Below are positions 1 through 10,400 of a stretch of DNA of 64,000 nt, piece by piece. The position numbers and the translations under genes are program-made. Under the pieces are notes generated by a model. It ran no database searches. It had not been told where the DNA came from and saw nothing but the letters and a program-made list of their open reading frames with translations. The stretch comes from Clostridium saccharoperbutylacetonicum N1-4(HMT) (lineage in GTDB: Bacteria; Bacillota; Clostridia; Clostridiales; Clostridiaceae), in the NCBI RefSeq assembly GCF_000340885.1, contig NC_020291.1, forward strand, positions 1,735,001-1,799,000, written 5' to 3'. Each line of letters opens with the position of its first letter. Positions within the stretch are counted from its first letter, which is position 1.

Positions 1-335
1 TGGGAAGAAAACTTTTTCGACGGAAGAAAGTAAAATAGTTCACAGGTTACAATTTACAGTTTACAGTTAGGAGCTGGCGCGTTCGGGATTTTGAAGTACT
101 ACTTACAGTTGTTGGCTAGCACGGCTGGGTTTTAGAATTAAAAATGAAATACGGCTCACATGCGTTTGCTGGATAAGTGATTCACACCAAATCATTTTTT
201 TAGGATGTTAATTCGTATACACGAATTAACTAAGTTCGAATAACCAAATTCAAGATTTGGATTCTCACTTATCTACTTGAGAATTTGCTTGCGGAATGCG
301 GGTTAAGGGGATTTTGAAGACGAGGAGGGAAAAAG
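1..335. other. Intergenic region at window edge
   Basis: No complete gene. Bases 1-33 read as an open frame ending in a TAA stop (tail WEENFFDGRK) and may be the end of an upstream gene cut by the window edge; this is not supported further. Bases about 45-70 hold short direct repeats of TTTACAG type. Bases 145-268 hold a diverged copy of the palindromic unit described separately. A GAGGAGGG ribosome site at 322-330 serves the next gene. Confidence 0.5.
145..268 (+). repeat. Palindromic repeat unit, long form, copy 1
   Basis: This 124-bp unit aligns end to end with the copy at 60686-60808 and, apart from an internal 56-bp extra hairpin segment, with the 67-bp short copies at 12310, 21273 and 40556. 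Visible structure: GTTAATTCGT (207-216) pairs with ACGAATTAAC (221-230), CCAAAT (244-249) pairs with ATTTGG (255-260), and ATAAGTGA (173-180) pairs with TCACTTAT (265-272). Unlike two other copies it is not embedded in the larger MITE-like element, so the unit can exist on its own. Confidence 0.75.
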
Positions 336-1115
336 GTGTTTCAAAATAATTATCCACTATTTAATGGTGGAAGGCTTTTGAAAATAGAAATGCTTGAGGA
401 GCTTAGGGATTTTCCTAGAGAATTTTTTAATGCACAGTTTAGGGAATACTCCAATGGAATAATTTCTGGATGCGATATTGAAGTTTCTGATGATTATATA
501 AAGTTGACAAAAGGAATAATAAAATATCAAGGGGTTCTTTATCTTTTAAAGGAAGAAAAAAAGATTGAATATGTCTGTAACAATAAGCTTATGCTTGTAA
601 AAATAAAATTTCTGCCTGAGAAATTGGAAAGTGATTTTAAAATAAATTCAACTGAAATAAGTTTAACGGATAAATTAGAACTTAGAGAAGATGAAATTGA
701 AATCTGTAGGTTTAAATTAAGAAGTGGTGCAAAGCTTAGAATTAATCATACGGATTTCACAGACTTGAGCACTGAATATGATACAGTAAATACAATTTAT
801 GCACCTTATGCTGCTTGTGGAGATACCAGTTTAAATCCTGAGATTTTAAGAAGGTTTGGGAGAGAAGCCTTAAGCTGTAATTTAAATGAAGCTTGGGATA
901 TATCATTTGCTATGCTTTGTGTTCAAAGTAAAGAAGCAATTCAAAAAGAAATAATAGTAAGTTATCTTATGAACAAGTTAGGAATTGAGTTTAAGGAATA
1001 TGGGAATGAGGAGCTATACAACTATCTTTTAGAAGTACTGAGAAGCGTGAAAGATGGAAGAGATAGAAATGGACATAGAGGCAGTGGAAGATTTAAAAAG
1101 ATACTAATTGATTAG
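336..1115 (+). CDS. Uncharacterised protein at head of spike/toxin island
   Basis: A 259-residue soluble protein with no signal peptide or membrane segment. The GTG start is chosen because GAGGAGGG lies about 6 bases upstream. I do not recognise the family securely. Residues 1-75 have the pattern of tail-fibre or baseplate-adaptor N-termini: a G-x-LLK start, a helix, then NGIISG, then a GIIKYQGVLY strand pair. The C-terminal end is basic and Gly/Arg-rich. It is followed 150 bases later by the first VgrG-like gene in the same direction, so a structural or adaptor role in the same particle is a reasonable guess. It could also be an unrelated cargo gene. Confidence 0.7.
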   Translation: MFQNNYPLFNGGRLLKIEMLEELRDFPREFFNAQFREYSNGIISGCDIEVSDDYIKLTKGIIKYQGVLYLLKEEKKIEYVCNNKLMLVKIKFLPEKLESDFKINSTEISLTDKLELREDEIEICRFKLRSGAKLRINHTDFTDLSTEYDTVNTIYAPYAACGDTSLNPEILRRFGREALSCNLNEAWDISFAMLCVQSKEAIQKEIIVSYLMNKLGIEFKEYGNEELYNYLLEVLRSVKDGRDRNGHRGSGRFKKILID

Positions 1116-1264
1116 CAAGTCTCAAGGATTAATCGTCAAATTTTAACGATCAATTAATGAGAATATAGAAATATAAAATTCAAAAACAATGAGATCTTTA
1201 TATTTAGATTTAATTATAGAGTTTTAAGGAGAATCAAAACAATAAGGAAGGGATTGATGTAATT

Positions 1265-2707
1265 TTGATGGAAGATTTTATGTCCTATAATAATTTGAGA
1301 ATATCTACTTATGATGTTAAATCTATAGAGGAGATGTATATAAAAAATGAATTAAATGATCATGCTGTTTTAAAGCTTACCTGCATTATAGATGATCAAA
1401 TGAAAGATGATTATGTACAAAAGACAGATGAGAGAACACCAATAGAAGTATTTTATGAAAAAGAAGAAGCACATACTTCTTTATTTAATGGAATTATTAA
1501 AAATATTAAAGTAATTACTGAAGGTTATGTGTATAAATTATTTATTGAAGCTAAAAGTTTTGATTACACAATGGATATTCAGAAGAAAAAAAGAGATTTT
1601 CAAAACATAAATATGACTACTCATGAGTTAATAGATGAAGTTATGAAGGCTTACTCTAAGGCAAATTATGATATAAATATTCCTAATGAACCAATTGGAG
1701 AATTTATATTGCAATATAATGAAACCGATTATGAATTTTTAAAGCGTATAGTATCAAGATATAATCAATGCCTTATATGTGCAATGGAATTACAAGAAAT
1801 TCATTTGCATCTAGGAACTCCTGAAATTCCTGTAGAATCCAAGACAAGCATAGTAAATTATAAAGTATCAAAAGCAATAGAAGAATATAATGATATAAAA
1901 AATAATGACATAGCTGATGCATTAGAAACTGATTTTATAACATATCAAATAAGAACTCAAGAGATATTTAATTTAGGGGAAAACTTTACTTTTAAGAATA
2001 AGCAATTTTATATTAAAAGCGCAAATTATACAATGGAAGGTGCTAATTTAGAAAACATATATGAATTACGAGTTAAAACTGGTCTCAAATCAAAACGTCT
2101 TTATAATATGAATGTTATAGGAATTTCAATTAATGGTTCAATCTTAGAGGTTCAAAGAGATAAAGTAAAAGTTAAACTCGAAATCAGTAGTGATATAGAT
2201 ACTTCAACAGCCTATTGGTTCCCATATGCAACTGTTGCAGCATCTCCAGATGGTGGAGGTTGGTACTGCATGCCTGAAGTTGGGGAAAGAATAAGATTAA
2301 ATTGTCCAACTAAAGATGAAAGTAGAGCTTTTGTTGTAAATGCAATAGATAGCCACGAAGGAAAATCAGGCTCAGAGGCAGGGGGAGATAGAATGTCAAA
2401 TCCTGATAATAAATCGTTAAAAACTGATTCAGGGCAAGAAGTAAAATTCACTCCAAGCGGGATAGTTATAGAATGTAGTGGTGGACAAGCATCTGTGAAT
2501 TTAAATAACGATGGAACGGTTGATGTTGTAGGACAAAATAATATAAATATTGCGTGTGCTCAAAAACTTTCATTAAGAGCTGAAAATGAAATGACAATAA
2601 GTGCACAAAAGTCTGTAGATATTTTATGTGAAGCTGGAAGCAGTCTAATATTATCAGAAGGTGATGAGATATTAGTGAGTGGAACTAGAGTTCAGAATAA
2701 TGGATAA
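1265..2707 (+). CDS. VgrG-like spike protein 1 (phage late control D family)
   Basis: This 480-residue protein has the layout of a contractile-injection spike. Residues about 10-270 are a GPD/gp27-like ring domain with the hallmark NETDYEFLKRIVSRYNQ. Residues about 283-365 are a gp5-like OB fold with WYCMPEVGERIRL followed by PTKDESRAFVV. The tail from about 400 is a short beta-helix made of N/T/S-rich repeats. It is clearly paralogous to the protein at 3451-4899 and to the N-terminus of the Rhs protein at 7438. In T6SS and eCIS such trimers form the puncturing spike and carry a PAAR tip. The start is uncertain: TTG 1265 or ATG 1268 lie 12-15 bases after AAGGAAGGG, and ATG 1280 follows GGAAG. 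No toxin domain is attached. Confidence 0.85.
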   Translation: MMEDFMSYNNLRISTYDVKSIEEMYIKNELNDHAVLKLTCIIDDQMKDDYVQKTDERTPIEVFYEKEEAHTSLFNGIIKNIKVITEGYVYKLFIEAKSFDYTMDIQKKKRDFQNINMTTHELIDEVMKAYSKANYDINIPNEPIGEFILQYNETDYEFLKRIVSRYNQCLICAMELQEIHLHLGTPEIPVESKTSIVNYKVSKAIEEYNDIKNNDIADALETDFITYQIRTQEIFNLGENFTFKNKQFYIKSANYTMEGANLENIYELRVKTGLKSKRLYNMNVIGISINGSILEVQRDKVKVKLEISSDIDTSTAYWFPYATVAASPDGGGWYCMPEVGERIRLNCPTKDESRAFVVNAIDSHEGKSGSEAGGDRMSNPDNKSLKTDSGQEVKFTPSGIVIECSGGQASVNLNNDGTVDVVGQNNINIACAQKLSLRAENEMTISAQKSVDILCEAGSSLILSEGDEILVSGTRVQNNG

Positions 2708-2782
2708 ATAGTATTAAAAGATATTTTTAAAATTTAAATAAAAAATTTAGGATAAATTTTAATATAAAAGGAGGAGTTAGTT

Positions 2783-3397
2783 ATGGATAACATAGATGAA
2801 AAAATTGCAAAGCTGAAAATGCAGCAAAGGCTTGAAAAAGAAGAAATGAACAAAGTTACGGAGGAAAATAGTGTAGATTCTAAGAAAGAAGAAATCACGC
2901 TTGAGGAAGTAATAGAGCAAATGAAAGCGGGCTTTGTAAATATAAATAATACTGAATTTAGATTTGCGAAGAAAGAATATTTAAAAGGCAAGTTACAAAT
3001 TCCAATTCCATTAGCTTATTTTGAAGAAAAGGCAAATACTGATAAAAATGTTACTTTAATTAATGATAATAATGGAGTAAGTTTCACATTAGCTTATGTA
3101 GACAAAGGAGCTCAGAAACAAAGTTTTGCAAGCTTTAAAAAAGGTATGGAAAAAAACTTTAAGGATATCGGACTTTTCTTGGAATGGATAGAAGAAGGAG
3201 AAGCCGGGGAAGGTACTTCAAAAGTATCATATGGAACATATATGACGCCAACAGGAAAAGGACAACTTTATAATTTGATTTTTTATAGAGAATTTAAAGG
3301 AACATTGATGATTGGTAATTATAATTGCTTTGAAAAAGATCTAAAAACATGGGAACTTTTAATTAAGGCGAGCATAATGCTTATGAAAATAAAATAA
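2783..3397 (+). CDS. DcrB/DUF1795 (Eag)-like putative effector chaperone
   Basis: A 204-residue protein. Residues 1-50 are highly charged and probably coiled coil; the rest is an alpha/beta domain beginning at IPIPLAYFEEKA and ending with a W-x-LLIKASIMLMK helix. The order of strands and helices (predicted substrate-like strand, FASFKKGMEKNFKD helix, the LYNLIFYREFKGTLMIGNYNCF hairpin split by a turn, last helix) resembles the DcrB/DUF1795 fold. In Gram-negative T6SS, DUF1795 Eag proteins are chaperones that hold the transmembrane segments of PAAR- or VgrG-linked Rhs effectors. The position between two spike genes and the hydrophobic segment in the nearby Rhs protein fit such a role. The family call is by eye only. 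GGAGG lies at good spacing before the ATG. Confidence 0.75.
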   Translation: MDNIDEKIAKLKMQQRLEKEEMNKVTEENSVDSKKEEITLEEVIEQMKAGFVNINNTEFRFAKKEYLKGKLQIPIPLAYFEEKANTDKNVTLINDNNGVSFTLAYVDKGAQKQSFASFKKGMEKNFKDIGLFLEWIEEGEAGEGTSKVSYGTYMTPTGKGQLYNLIFYREFKGTLMIGNYNCFEKDLKTWELLIKASIMLMKIK

Positions 3398-3450
3398 ATA
3401 TAAAGCTGAGTTAATTAAATGAGGGAGAAAATTTAGAGGGAGTGATAAAA

Positions 3451-4899
3451 ATGGATGGAAATCAAATTGTTGAAGCTATTAATTATGAAAAAATAAGAGT
3501 TAATGGTTACAATCTAGAGGCAATTAAAAGTTTGAAAATTGAAACTAATATAAATGAACATGCTCTCTTAAAGTTAACAGGAATTTTGAAGAATGAAGTT
3601 AAAGACGATGATATTAATTCGACTACAAATAACAAAACTATAGAAATTTGTTATGTAGAAAAAGAGAGTACGACTTTATTTTATGGTGTTGTTACTAATA
3701 TAGAAATAAATGTAGAACTTGATGTATATACGTTAAATATTGAAGCAAAAAGCATGTCTTACCTAATGGATATAAAACAGAAATCCAAATCTTTTCAAAA
3801 CACATCAATGACAACTCATGCTCTTATAGATTCTATAATGAAAAATTATAGTGCCTCTAATTATATTTTGAACATACCTAATGAGGAAGTAAAAGAATTA
3901 CTTATACAATATGAAGAAACAGATTGGGAATTTTTAAAAAGAATAGCTTCTAAATATAATCAAGGTCTATTTTCAGTTATGGATGGAAAGGCAATACAGT
4001 TTGTAATGGCAGTGCCAGAGCAGGCTAAAGAATTAAAAGCAGAAAATATAAATTATAAAATATATAAAGATTTAAATAGTTATAAATATATGCTTGAAAA
4101 TTATCTACAAGATGCAAGTGAAGCCGACTATATGACATATGAAATAGAGAGCCATGAAATTTTGAAGCTTGGAGATAATATACAATTTCAAGGACAGACT
4201 TTTTATGTATATGAAGGGATTTATCAAATCAAAGATAGTATATTGGCAAATTGCTATAAATTAAGAGTTAAAAATGGGTTAAGGCAGGAAAGAATATATA
4301 ATACAAAAGTTATTGGTAGCTCAATTGATGGGAAAATCATACAGGTTCAAAGTGATTTGGTGAAAATTCATTTAGAAATAGATGAAGCTCAAGATACAGG
4401 AACAGCGTATTGGTTTAAATATTCTACCATGTCAGCATCAAGTGACGGAAGTGGATGGTATTGTATGCCTGAAATAGGAGATAGTGTAAGAGTATATTTC
4501 CCAACAAAGGATGAAGATGAAGCTTTTGCAGTCAGTGCGGTAAGTAACTATGAGCAAGGAACAGGTGAAGCAGAAGATAGAATGGGGAATCCAGACGATA
4601 AGTATTTAAGAACTAAAAATGATAAGCAAGTAAAACTTACACCAGGTGGAATCTTTATTTCTTGTGATAGTGGTCAGGCAGATATGAGTCTTACAAGTGA
4701 TGGGACACTTAGTATCACAAGTCAAAATAATATAAATATTAATGCAGCACAAGATATTAAAATTATAGCTCAGAAAAGTTTTTTAATAAGTGCAAAACAA
4801 GGTGTGAATTTTGCTTGTGATAAAGGTGGAGGATTAGAATTTAATAGTTCTGGTGAAATAAAAGAAAAAGGTACTCAAGTTAATGTTAACGCAGAGTAG
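3451..4899 (+). CDS. VgrG-like spike protein 2 (phage late control D family)
   Basis: This 482-residue spike paralogue has the same order as the first: ring domain with YEETDWEFLKRIASKYNQ, OB fold with WYCMPEIGDSVRVYFPTKDE, and a short repeat tail (NNININAAQDIKIIAQ). It has a longer N-terminal lead than copy 1. The ATG at 3451 is preferred because GAGGGAG ends 8 bases upstream; an in-frame GTG at 3442 overlaps that ribosome site. Two distinct free spikes plus a spike domain fused to Rhs suggest heterotrimers or alternative tips, as seen where several VgrGs share one injection apparatus. No effector domain is attached, so it probably depends on an adaptor or on the DUF4280 tip for cargo. Confidence 0.85.
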   Translation: MDGNQIVEAINYEKIRVNGYNLEAIKSLKIETNINEHALLKLTGILKNEVKDDDINSTTNNKTIEICYVEKESTTLFYGVVTNIEINVELDVYTLNIEAKSMSYLMDIKQKSKSFQNTSMTTHALIDSIMKNYSASNYILNIPNEEVKELLIQYEETDWEFLKRIASKYNQGLFSVMDGKAIQFVMAVPEQAKELKAENINYKIYKDLNSYKYMLENYLQDASEADYMTYEIESHEILKLGDNIQFQGQTFYVYEGIYQIKDSILANCYKLRVKNGLRQERIYNTKVIGSSIDGKIIQVQSDLVKIHLEIDEAQDTGTAYWFKYSTMSASSDGSGWYCMPEIGDSVRVYFPTKDEDEAFAVSAVSNYEQGTGEAEDRMGNPDDKYLRTKNDKQVKLTPGGIFISCDSGQADMSLTSDGTLSITSQNNININAAQDIKIIAQKSFLISAKQGVNFACDKGGGLEFNSSGEIKEKGTQVNVNAE

Positions 4900-4997
4900 G
4901 TATATAGAAAGTAAAAGCTACAAAACTGATGATTAATTTTAAATGTTTTAAATCAACTTAAAAAGAAGGATTCCCAAAATAGAAGGAAGGGATTGGA

Positions 4998-6101
4998 ATG
5001 AATAGAGAAGAGGCATTAGAACATTTCGATGAAAATATAACGAAAAAATTAGCTGAAGATTTTAAATTAAAGGTTGAAGAAAATTTTAAAGCAAATGAAG
5101 AAAAGATTAAAAATTTAATAATAGCTGCAATGAAAAGCATAATAAAAAAAGCAAAAGATTTTCAAGAAATAAAGAAAGAGTATAAAATAGCAGTTTTTCA
5201 ATTTGAACTTCTTAGAATTAATATTCTGAATCAATCGTATAAGATATTAGCTCATGGCTATAATTCATCTTGGTATTTAGATTCGGATTCTATATATGAA
5301 GAAATAGATTTAAGCTTTTTATTTGAACCTTTTGATAGCTTCAAGGAAAAATTAAAAAAAGAAAAAAAAATGTATATGGGTAAGGTTAATGATTATGATA
5401 TTGAAAAAATAATATTTGAGCTTGTATCAAAATATTATATGGATATATCAGAAAATGTAAGAAATTGGCTATGGGATTTAGATGAAGAGGATTGGATGCA
5501 AGAAAGTTCAGTAGATAATTATTATGTAGTAAAGTGGAGCGAATATCATGGAAAAAGTGAAACGCTTTTTGCTATGGATAATAGGGAAAAGAATATAAAA
5601 GAACTTTTAGAATTAAAAAAACAAGATGAGGAAAAGTTGCCGTTTGTATATTCCGTGTGGAAGAATAGTGTATTTGAAAATGGTGATTTAACTAATCAGA
5701 ATATGTTATTTATAAATTTTAAAGGAAGTAAGCTTAAGAATATAAATTTTTCAGAATGCTGTATAGTAAGAGGACAGTTTAAGGCTACAGAAATAAAAAA
5801 ATGTCAATTTGCAAATTCAAAATTAGTAGGGACTTCTTTTGAAAATTCAAAAATTGAAGACTCTGAATTTAGCAGTGGAAACTTGTTAGGGGGAGATTTT
5901 AGAAAAGCAGAGCTTAGATATGTAGATTTCTCAAATTCAAATCTTAAAAATTCAAATTTTATAAATGCAAAGTTTAAAAACGTATCCTTTGAAGGTGCAG
6001 ATTTAGAAGGTGCAATATTTAGTGCTAAAGATATTCCTTTTATAAATTTAACTTCAGAACAGCTTCAAACTATATATATAGACGGAGGCGAAGAAATATG
6101 A
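4998..6101 (+). CDS. Pentapeptide-repeat protein of the spike/toxin operon
   Basis: A 367-residue protein. Residues 1-230 are mostly helical and charged with no family I recognise; a W-rich stretch (WLWDLDEEDWMQ) lies near 155-170. Residues about 235-345 are pentapeptide repeats of the A(N/D)Lxx kind with F, L or I at the central position, for example NLKNSNF, NAKFKNVSF and EGADLEGAIF, which fold as a right-handed beta-helix. Its ATGA overlap with the next gene shows translational coupling to the Imm11-like, DUF4280 and Rhs genes. Pentapeptide proteins recur beside VgrG genes in other bacteria, where a role as adaptor, tip extension or effector is possible; none can be chosen here. GGAAGGG lies 7 bases before the ATG. 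Confidence 0.85.
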   Translation: MNREEALEHFDENITKKLAEDFKLKVEENFKANEEKIKNLIIAAMKSIIKKAKDFQEIKKEYKIAVFQFELLRINILNQSYKILAHGYNSSWYLDSDSIYEEIDLSFLFEPFDSFKEKLKKEKKMYMGKVNDYDIEKIIFELVSKYYMDISENVRNWLWDLDEEDWMQESSVDNYYVVKWSEYHGKSETLFAMDNREKNIKELLELKKQDEEKLPFVYSVWKNSVFENGDLTNQNMLFINFKGSKLKNINFSECCIVRGQFKATEIKKCQFANSKLVGTSFENSKIEDSEFSSGNLLGGDFRKAELRYVDFSNSNLKNSNFINAKFKNVSFEGADLEGAIFSAKDIPFINLTSEQLQTIYIDGGEEI

Positions 6102-6619
6102 AGTACTTTATTTTAAAGCAAGACAGAAAGCTCGAAAATGCAATTGAAATAAAAGATTTTAATAATAGTCAAAAGATAACTTTATTAAAAGAAGATGAGA
6201 AAAAATATAAAGATTCTACGAATGTGCCTGTTAAAGGAGATGAAAATAGTATTTATCCTGATCTTATACAAGCGCCTGTGTTGCTTATTTCAGATGAACT
6301 TCATAAACTTTTTAAATTATATGAAAATACTATAGTTTATAAAATAGCAGTATTTTCAGATTTAGAAATGGAAACACAAAAAGTATATAGATTAGTGCTA
6401 CCAGAATTACTAGATGCATTAAGTGATAAAGCTGTCTACTTTAAAAATGGCTGGATAGATAAGATTGTCTTAGATTCTAAGAAAATAAAAGATTACAATA
6501 TATTTCAAATTAAAGCAGGGGTAGATTATTATTTTATAGTGTCGCTAGATGTAGTTGAAAGCATGCTAAAAAGAGGTCTATTTGTGGGTATTAAATTTGA
6601 GGAAGTAGAGGTGATATAA
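6098..6619 (+). CDS. Imm11/DUF1629-like protein
   Basis: A 173-residue acidic-basic mixed protein without signal or membrane segment. The order of features (MKYFILK start, LISDELHKLF helix, a paired YKIAVF strand, YRLVLPELLDAL, a late IFQIKAGVDYYFIVSLDVVE) resembles the Imm11 (DUF1629) family of immunity proteins. It overlaps the pentapeptide gene by 4 bases and ends one base before the DUF4280 start, so the three are translated together. That position, upstream of the toxin instead of downstream, is unusual for an immunity protein; an adaptor or chaperone loading the PAAR-like protein is an alternative. The family assignment is by eye. Confidence 0.75.
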   Translation: MKYFILKQDRKLENAIEIKDFNNSQKITLLKEDEKKYKDSTNVPVKGDENSIYPDLIQAPVLLISDELHKLFKLYENTIVYKIAVFSDLEMETQKVYRLVLPELLDALSDKAVYFKNGWIDKIVLDSKKIKDYNIFQIKAGVDYYFIVSLDVVESMLKRGLFVGIKFEEVEVI

Positions 6620-6620
6620 G

Positions 6621-7394
6621 ATGGCAAGTGATAACGAAGAGAAATATGGTGTCATAGCAGGTACAGCAATAAATGAAACTGAAAAAGGTGTTAAAGACAC
6701 CGTAAATACAATAAATCAAACTGTGACTATGGCAGAAAGAGTTGGAGGCTTTCTTAAAAGGGATATTGGCAATGAAATTGATTGGTTAATGTTATCTCCA
6801 GAAGAAAAAGCAGCTGAAAAAGAAAAAGAGAAGCAGGAAGCAGAAGCGGCTGAGGCAGCTGCTCAAAAGAAAAAGGATGATGATAAAAAAGCTGCTGATG
6901 CTGAGGCAGAGAGAATAAAAGAACTTCAAAAAAGTTATATAGTACATACAGCGGCTATTACTTGCAGCTGCGCACTTCATGAAAGTTATGTCGTAGTTCC
7001 AGTTGGTCATGGAGAATTTATACATGGAATTCCACAATTAAATGTAGGAGATAGCAAGCCAGAAATAAATATAAGAAATTTTGGAATATGTAATAGTCCT
7101 CAAAATCCAAGTGTGCAAGAAAATGCTAAAAAAATAGCAAAGGATATTAAAGATAGACCAAAAAGTTTTACGGAAAAGGTAATGGATTTCTTTTCAAAAC
7201 CACCAGAAGAAGATGTAGGTAAAGATTTATTAAAACAATGTGTTGGGGTATGTACTCCAATGATAGCTACAGAATGGATAGATGGGAAGGAAGATGTTCT
7301 CATTGATGGGAAACCAGCATTGCTTGGAAAGTGTACACTTCGATGTACATTTGGGGGAGAAATTAAATTATATACAAGTGGACAAAAAGGGTAA
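6621..7394 (+). CDS. DUF4280 PAAR-like spike-tip protein
   Basis: A 257-residue protein. Residues about 50-110 are a long Glu/Lys/Ala-rich coiled coil (EKAAEKEKEKQEAEAAEAA). The DUF4280 domain follows: ITCSCALHES, GIPQLNVGDSKPEINIRNFGIC, NPSV, then CTPMIATEWIDGKEDVLIDG and LLGKCTLRCTFGGEIKLY. DUF4280 is the PAAR-like family that caps VgrG-like spikes and often travels with effectors. The conserved cysteines are present and could bind a metal. It lies between the adaptor-like gene and the VgrG-Rhs fusion with 43 bases to the latter, as expected of a tip that sits on that spike. The coiled-coil extension is longer than in minimal DUF4280 proteins. Confidence 0.88.
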   Translation: MASDNEEKYGVIAGTAINETEKGVKDTVNTINQTVTMAERVGGFLKRDIGNEIDWLMLSPEEKAAEKEKEKQEAEAAEAAAQKKKDDDKKAADAEAERIKELQKSYIVHTAAITCSCALHESYVVVPVGHGEFIHGIPQLNVGDSKPEINIRNFGICNSPQNPSVQENAKKIAKDIKDRPKSFTEKVMDFFSKPPEEDVGKDLLKQCVGVCTPMIATEWIDGKEDVLIDGKPALLGKCTLRCTFGGEIKLYTSGQKG

Positions 7395-7437
7395 AGGAGA
7401 CAATTTTAATTTTAGTATGTGAGAAGGAGGGACTAAT

Positions 7438-10400
7438 ATGATGCTGACATATAAAAGTTTGAAAATAGAAACACCTTATAATGCGCTTCAAGTTGAAGAT
7501 ATAGATATAGTATATCCTATTAATGACCATGCGTATTTAAAGGTAAAACTGCTAATAGAAGATGGAAAAATATTAGAGTATTTAAATAAAAATGTTAGTG
7601 AAGAAAAAATAACTGTAGCAAGAATTGAAGAGACAGGTGAAGAAACTAAGCTATTTTTAGGAAAAATAAGTGAAGTTTTTATGACTTATGAAAGCAATGT
7701 TCAAGTTATGGAAATACATGCTATTTCTTATACAAAGGAATTTGATATTAAAAAGAATAGTAGAACTTTTTGTGATTTAGATATGACCTATCAAAAAGTT
7801 ATAACAAAGGTGTTAGAAGCTTATGCTAATAAAGCCTTTACAGATAGTATAACAAATGGACAGGCAATAGGGGAATTTGTGCTTCAATATGAAGAAACAG
7901 ATTGGGAATTTTTAAGGAGAATAGCAAGCCATTTTAATGGTGTGTTACTTGCAGAAGCTACAGAAGAGTATGGACGTTTTCACTTTGGAATACCAGAATT
8001 AAATAACAATGTAGAAATAAATAAAGAGGATTATGAAGTTGTAAAAAATATCGATAGCTATAATCAGCACACAGCTATGGGATTTGAAGAAAATTTTCTT
8101 CAGGAATATACAAACTGGGATATTATTAGTTCAATCAAATTAACCCTTGGTGAAAAAGTTTTATTTAATAAGATTGAATGTGTAGTAGCGAAAATTCATA
8201 TTGAAGTTTACAAAGAAGAAATTAGGACAATATATACTTTAGGTCTTCAAAGAGGACTTAGAACATCACTTAAGGTAAATCATAAGATTTTTGGAATGAG
8301 TATTCCTGCAACAGTTAAAGATGTAAAAGGAAATACTATGAGTGTTCATTTTGAGATAGATCCAGTATATGAAGTTGGTTCAAATCAAAAATATTTTACT
8401 TATGCTATAGAAAGCAGTGCTTGGTATTGTATGCCAGAGAAGGAAAGTCAAGTTCATATATATTTTCCAACCAATGACGAAAAAGAAGCGATTGCAGTTC
8501 ATGCTGTAAGAGTGGGAGGCGGTTCAGCTAAGACACAAAATCCAGATATTAAGTCATTTTCTCATACCGGTGGAAGTGAAATGAAATTAACACCAAGTGA
8601 TATGAATTTTTCACCAGGTGGAGGAGGTGTAAGCTTAAACTTAGCTCAATCAGGAGATGTGTCCCTTAATGGGCAAAACATAAATCTTACAGCATCTGAA
8701 AATTTAGAGCTTGGAATGAGAAATGGAAGTGGAAACACGCCACCTTTTAGACCACAAAATGTAGAGGTTTCTGCCAAAAGCAAAATAGAAATAGTTAAGG
8801 GAAGCATTGGAATACAAATGGCGGATGCAACCTTTTTAAAGGGAAATACCATCAAATATGAAGGAAGTATTAAAGATCCAGCAGAGTTGCCAGATGAAAT
8901 AGCTCATAGAAATGACGGAGATGCAGATAAAATAAAGGAAATTAATAATCAGGCTAAAGCGGAAATGGAAGCCAAAGTAGATGAGGCTAAAAGCAAGATT
9001 GGATTTGGAGTAGTTGCTTCAGTTATTGGGGCAGTTGCAGTTGGAGTTGGGATTGCAGTATTTGCAGCTGCTACAGTTGCAACAGGAGGTTTAACTCTTG
9101 CTATAGCTGGAGTTGCAGTAGCCTCTGGTGCTACAGCGTTCACGGTAGGTATAGCTGAAAGTAAAGAAGGTTTGTCGGATTATAGTAAAGCTCAAAGTGG
9201 GGATTACTCGAAATCGGATAACTTTTTTAGGGATAAGATATGCGGTGGAAATGAGGCACTTTATAATGCTATAAAATATGGATCAGTTATGATAGCTGGA
9301 ATAAGTACAGCTCTATTAACAGGTGGAGCATCTTTGCAGGAAATGGCACAGACAATGGGGAAAATTGGCCTTGATTCTGGTATCAATACAGGTTTTGAAC
9401 TGCTCGCAGATTACGCAGATGATGGGCAAGTAAATAATGGATGGGAAAGCTATGCAAAGTCCTTTGCTTTAAGCTGTGGCTTAAGTGGCGGAGGTACAAC
9501 TGCATTTAAAGGGGTAGAAAAAGTTGGAAAAGTTGCAAAGCTAGGCTGTTCAACATTAGGTAAAGTTAGGCTAGCTACAGATGTGGCTGTAGATATGGCA
9601 GGCCAATTGGCAACAACCGGAGATGCAAATCTAACAACTACATTAATAAGAAAATATGTTAGTAATAAAGTATGCTTCTCTGACCCAGTGGATGGAGCAA
9701 CAGGAAGTTTATATATTCCAGCAACAGATATAGTATTACCAGATATTTATGAAGAATTTAAAATTGAAAGAAAATATGAATCTGTAAATAACAGAATAGG
9801 ACTTCTTGGACTAGGATGGACAACAAATTTTGAAACTTGCCTTGGAGTTGAAGGAGATAAAATAAATGTACTTTGTCCAGATGGTCATATTGAAAGCTTT
9901 TATTTAAGTGATGATAAATGGGTAAATGATAAAGGCGGAGCTAAGATTTATTCCTTAAAACAAGAAAAGGATTATTGGATATTTAAAACAGCTTTTGATA
10001 AGAAAACTTATAAGTATAATAGTTCAGGGAAATTAATAAATATAACTGACAGACATGGAAATAAGCTTTCTGTAAGTTATATAGGAGAAAATATAGAGAC
10101 TTTAACTACCTTCTCAAATTATAAGTTATTCTTTACTTATAAAGATGGAAAAGTAATCGAAATAAAAGATGAGCTAGGAAGAATAGTTAAGTATAAGTAT
10201 GATGGCGATTATTTAACAGACGTTATTCATGTTGATCAAGGAATTACAAGATATACTTATGATGATAAGGGATATATAAGCAGCATAACAGACCAAAATG
10301 GACATACTTATACTAAGAACTTCTTTGATAATAAGGGAAGAGTAATACGTCAAGACTTCCCAAATAATGATACTTGTAAAATAACTTATGATGATTCAGA

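Noticed and set aside
1116..1264. Weak inverted repeat ATTAATCGTC...ACGATCAATTAAT as terminator
   Set aside because: Stem is imperfect and no T-run follows; transcription probably continues into the VgrG-like gene.
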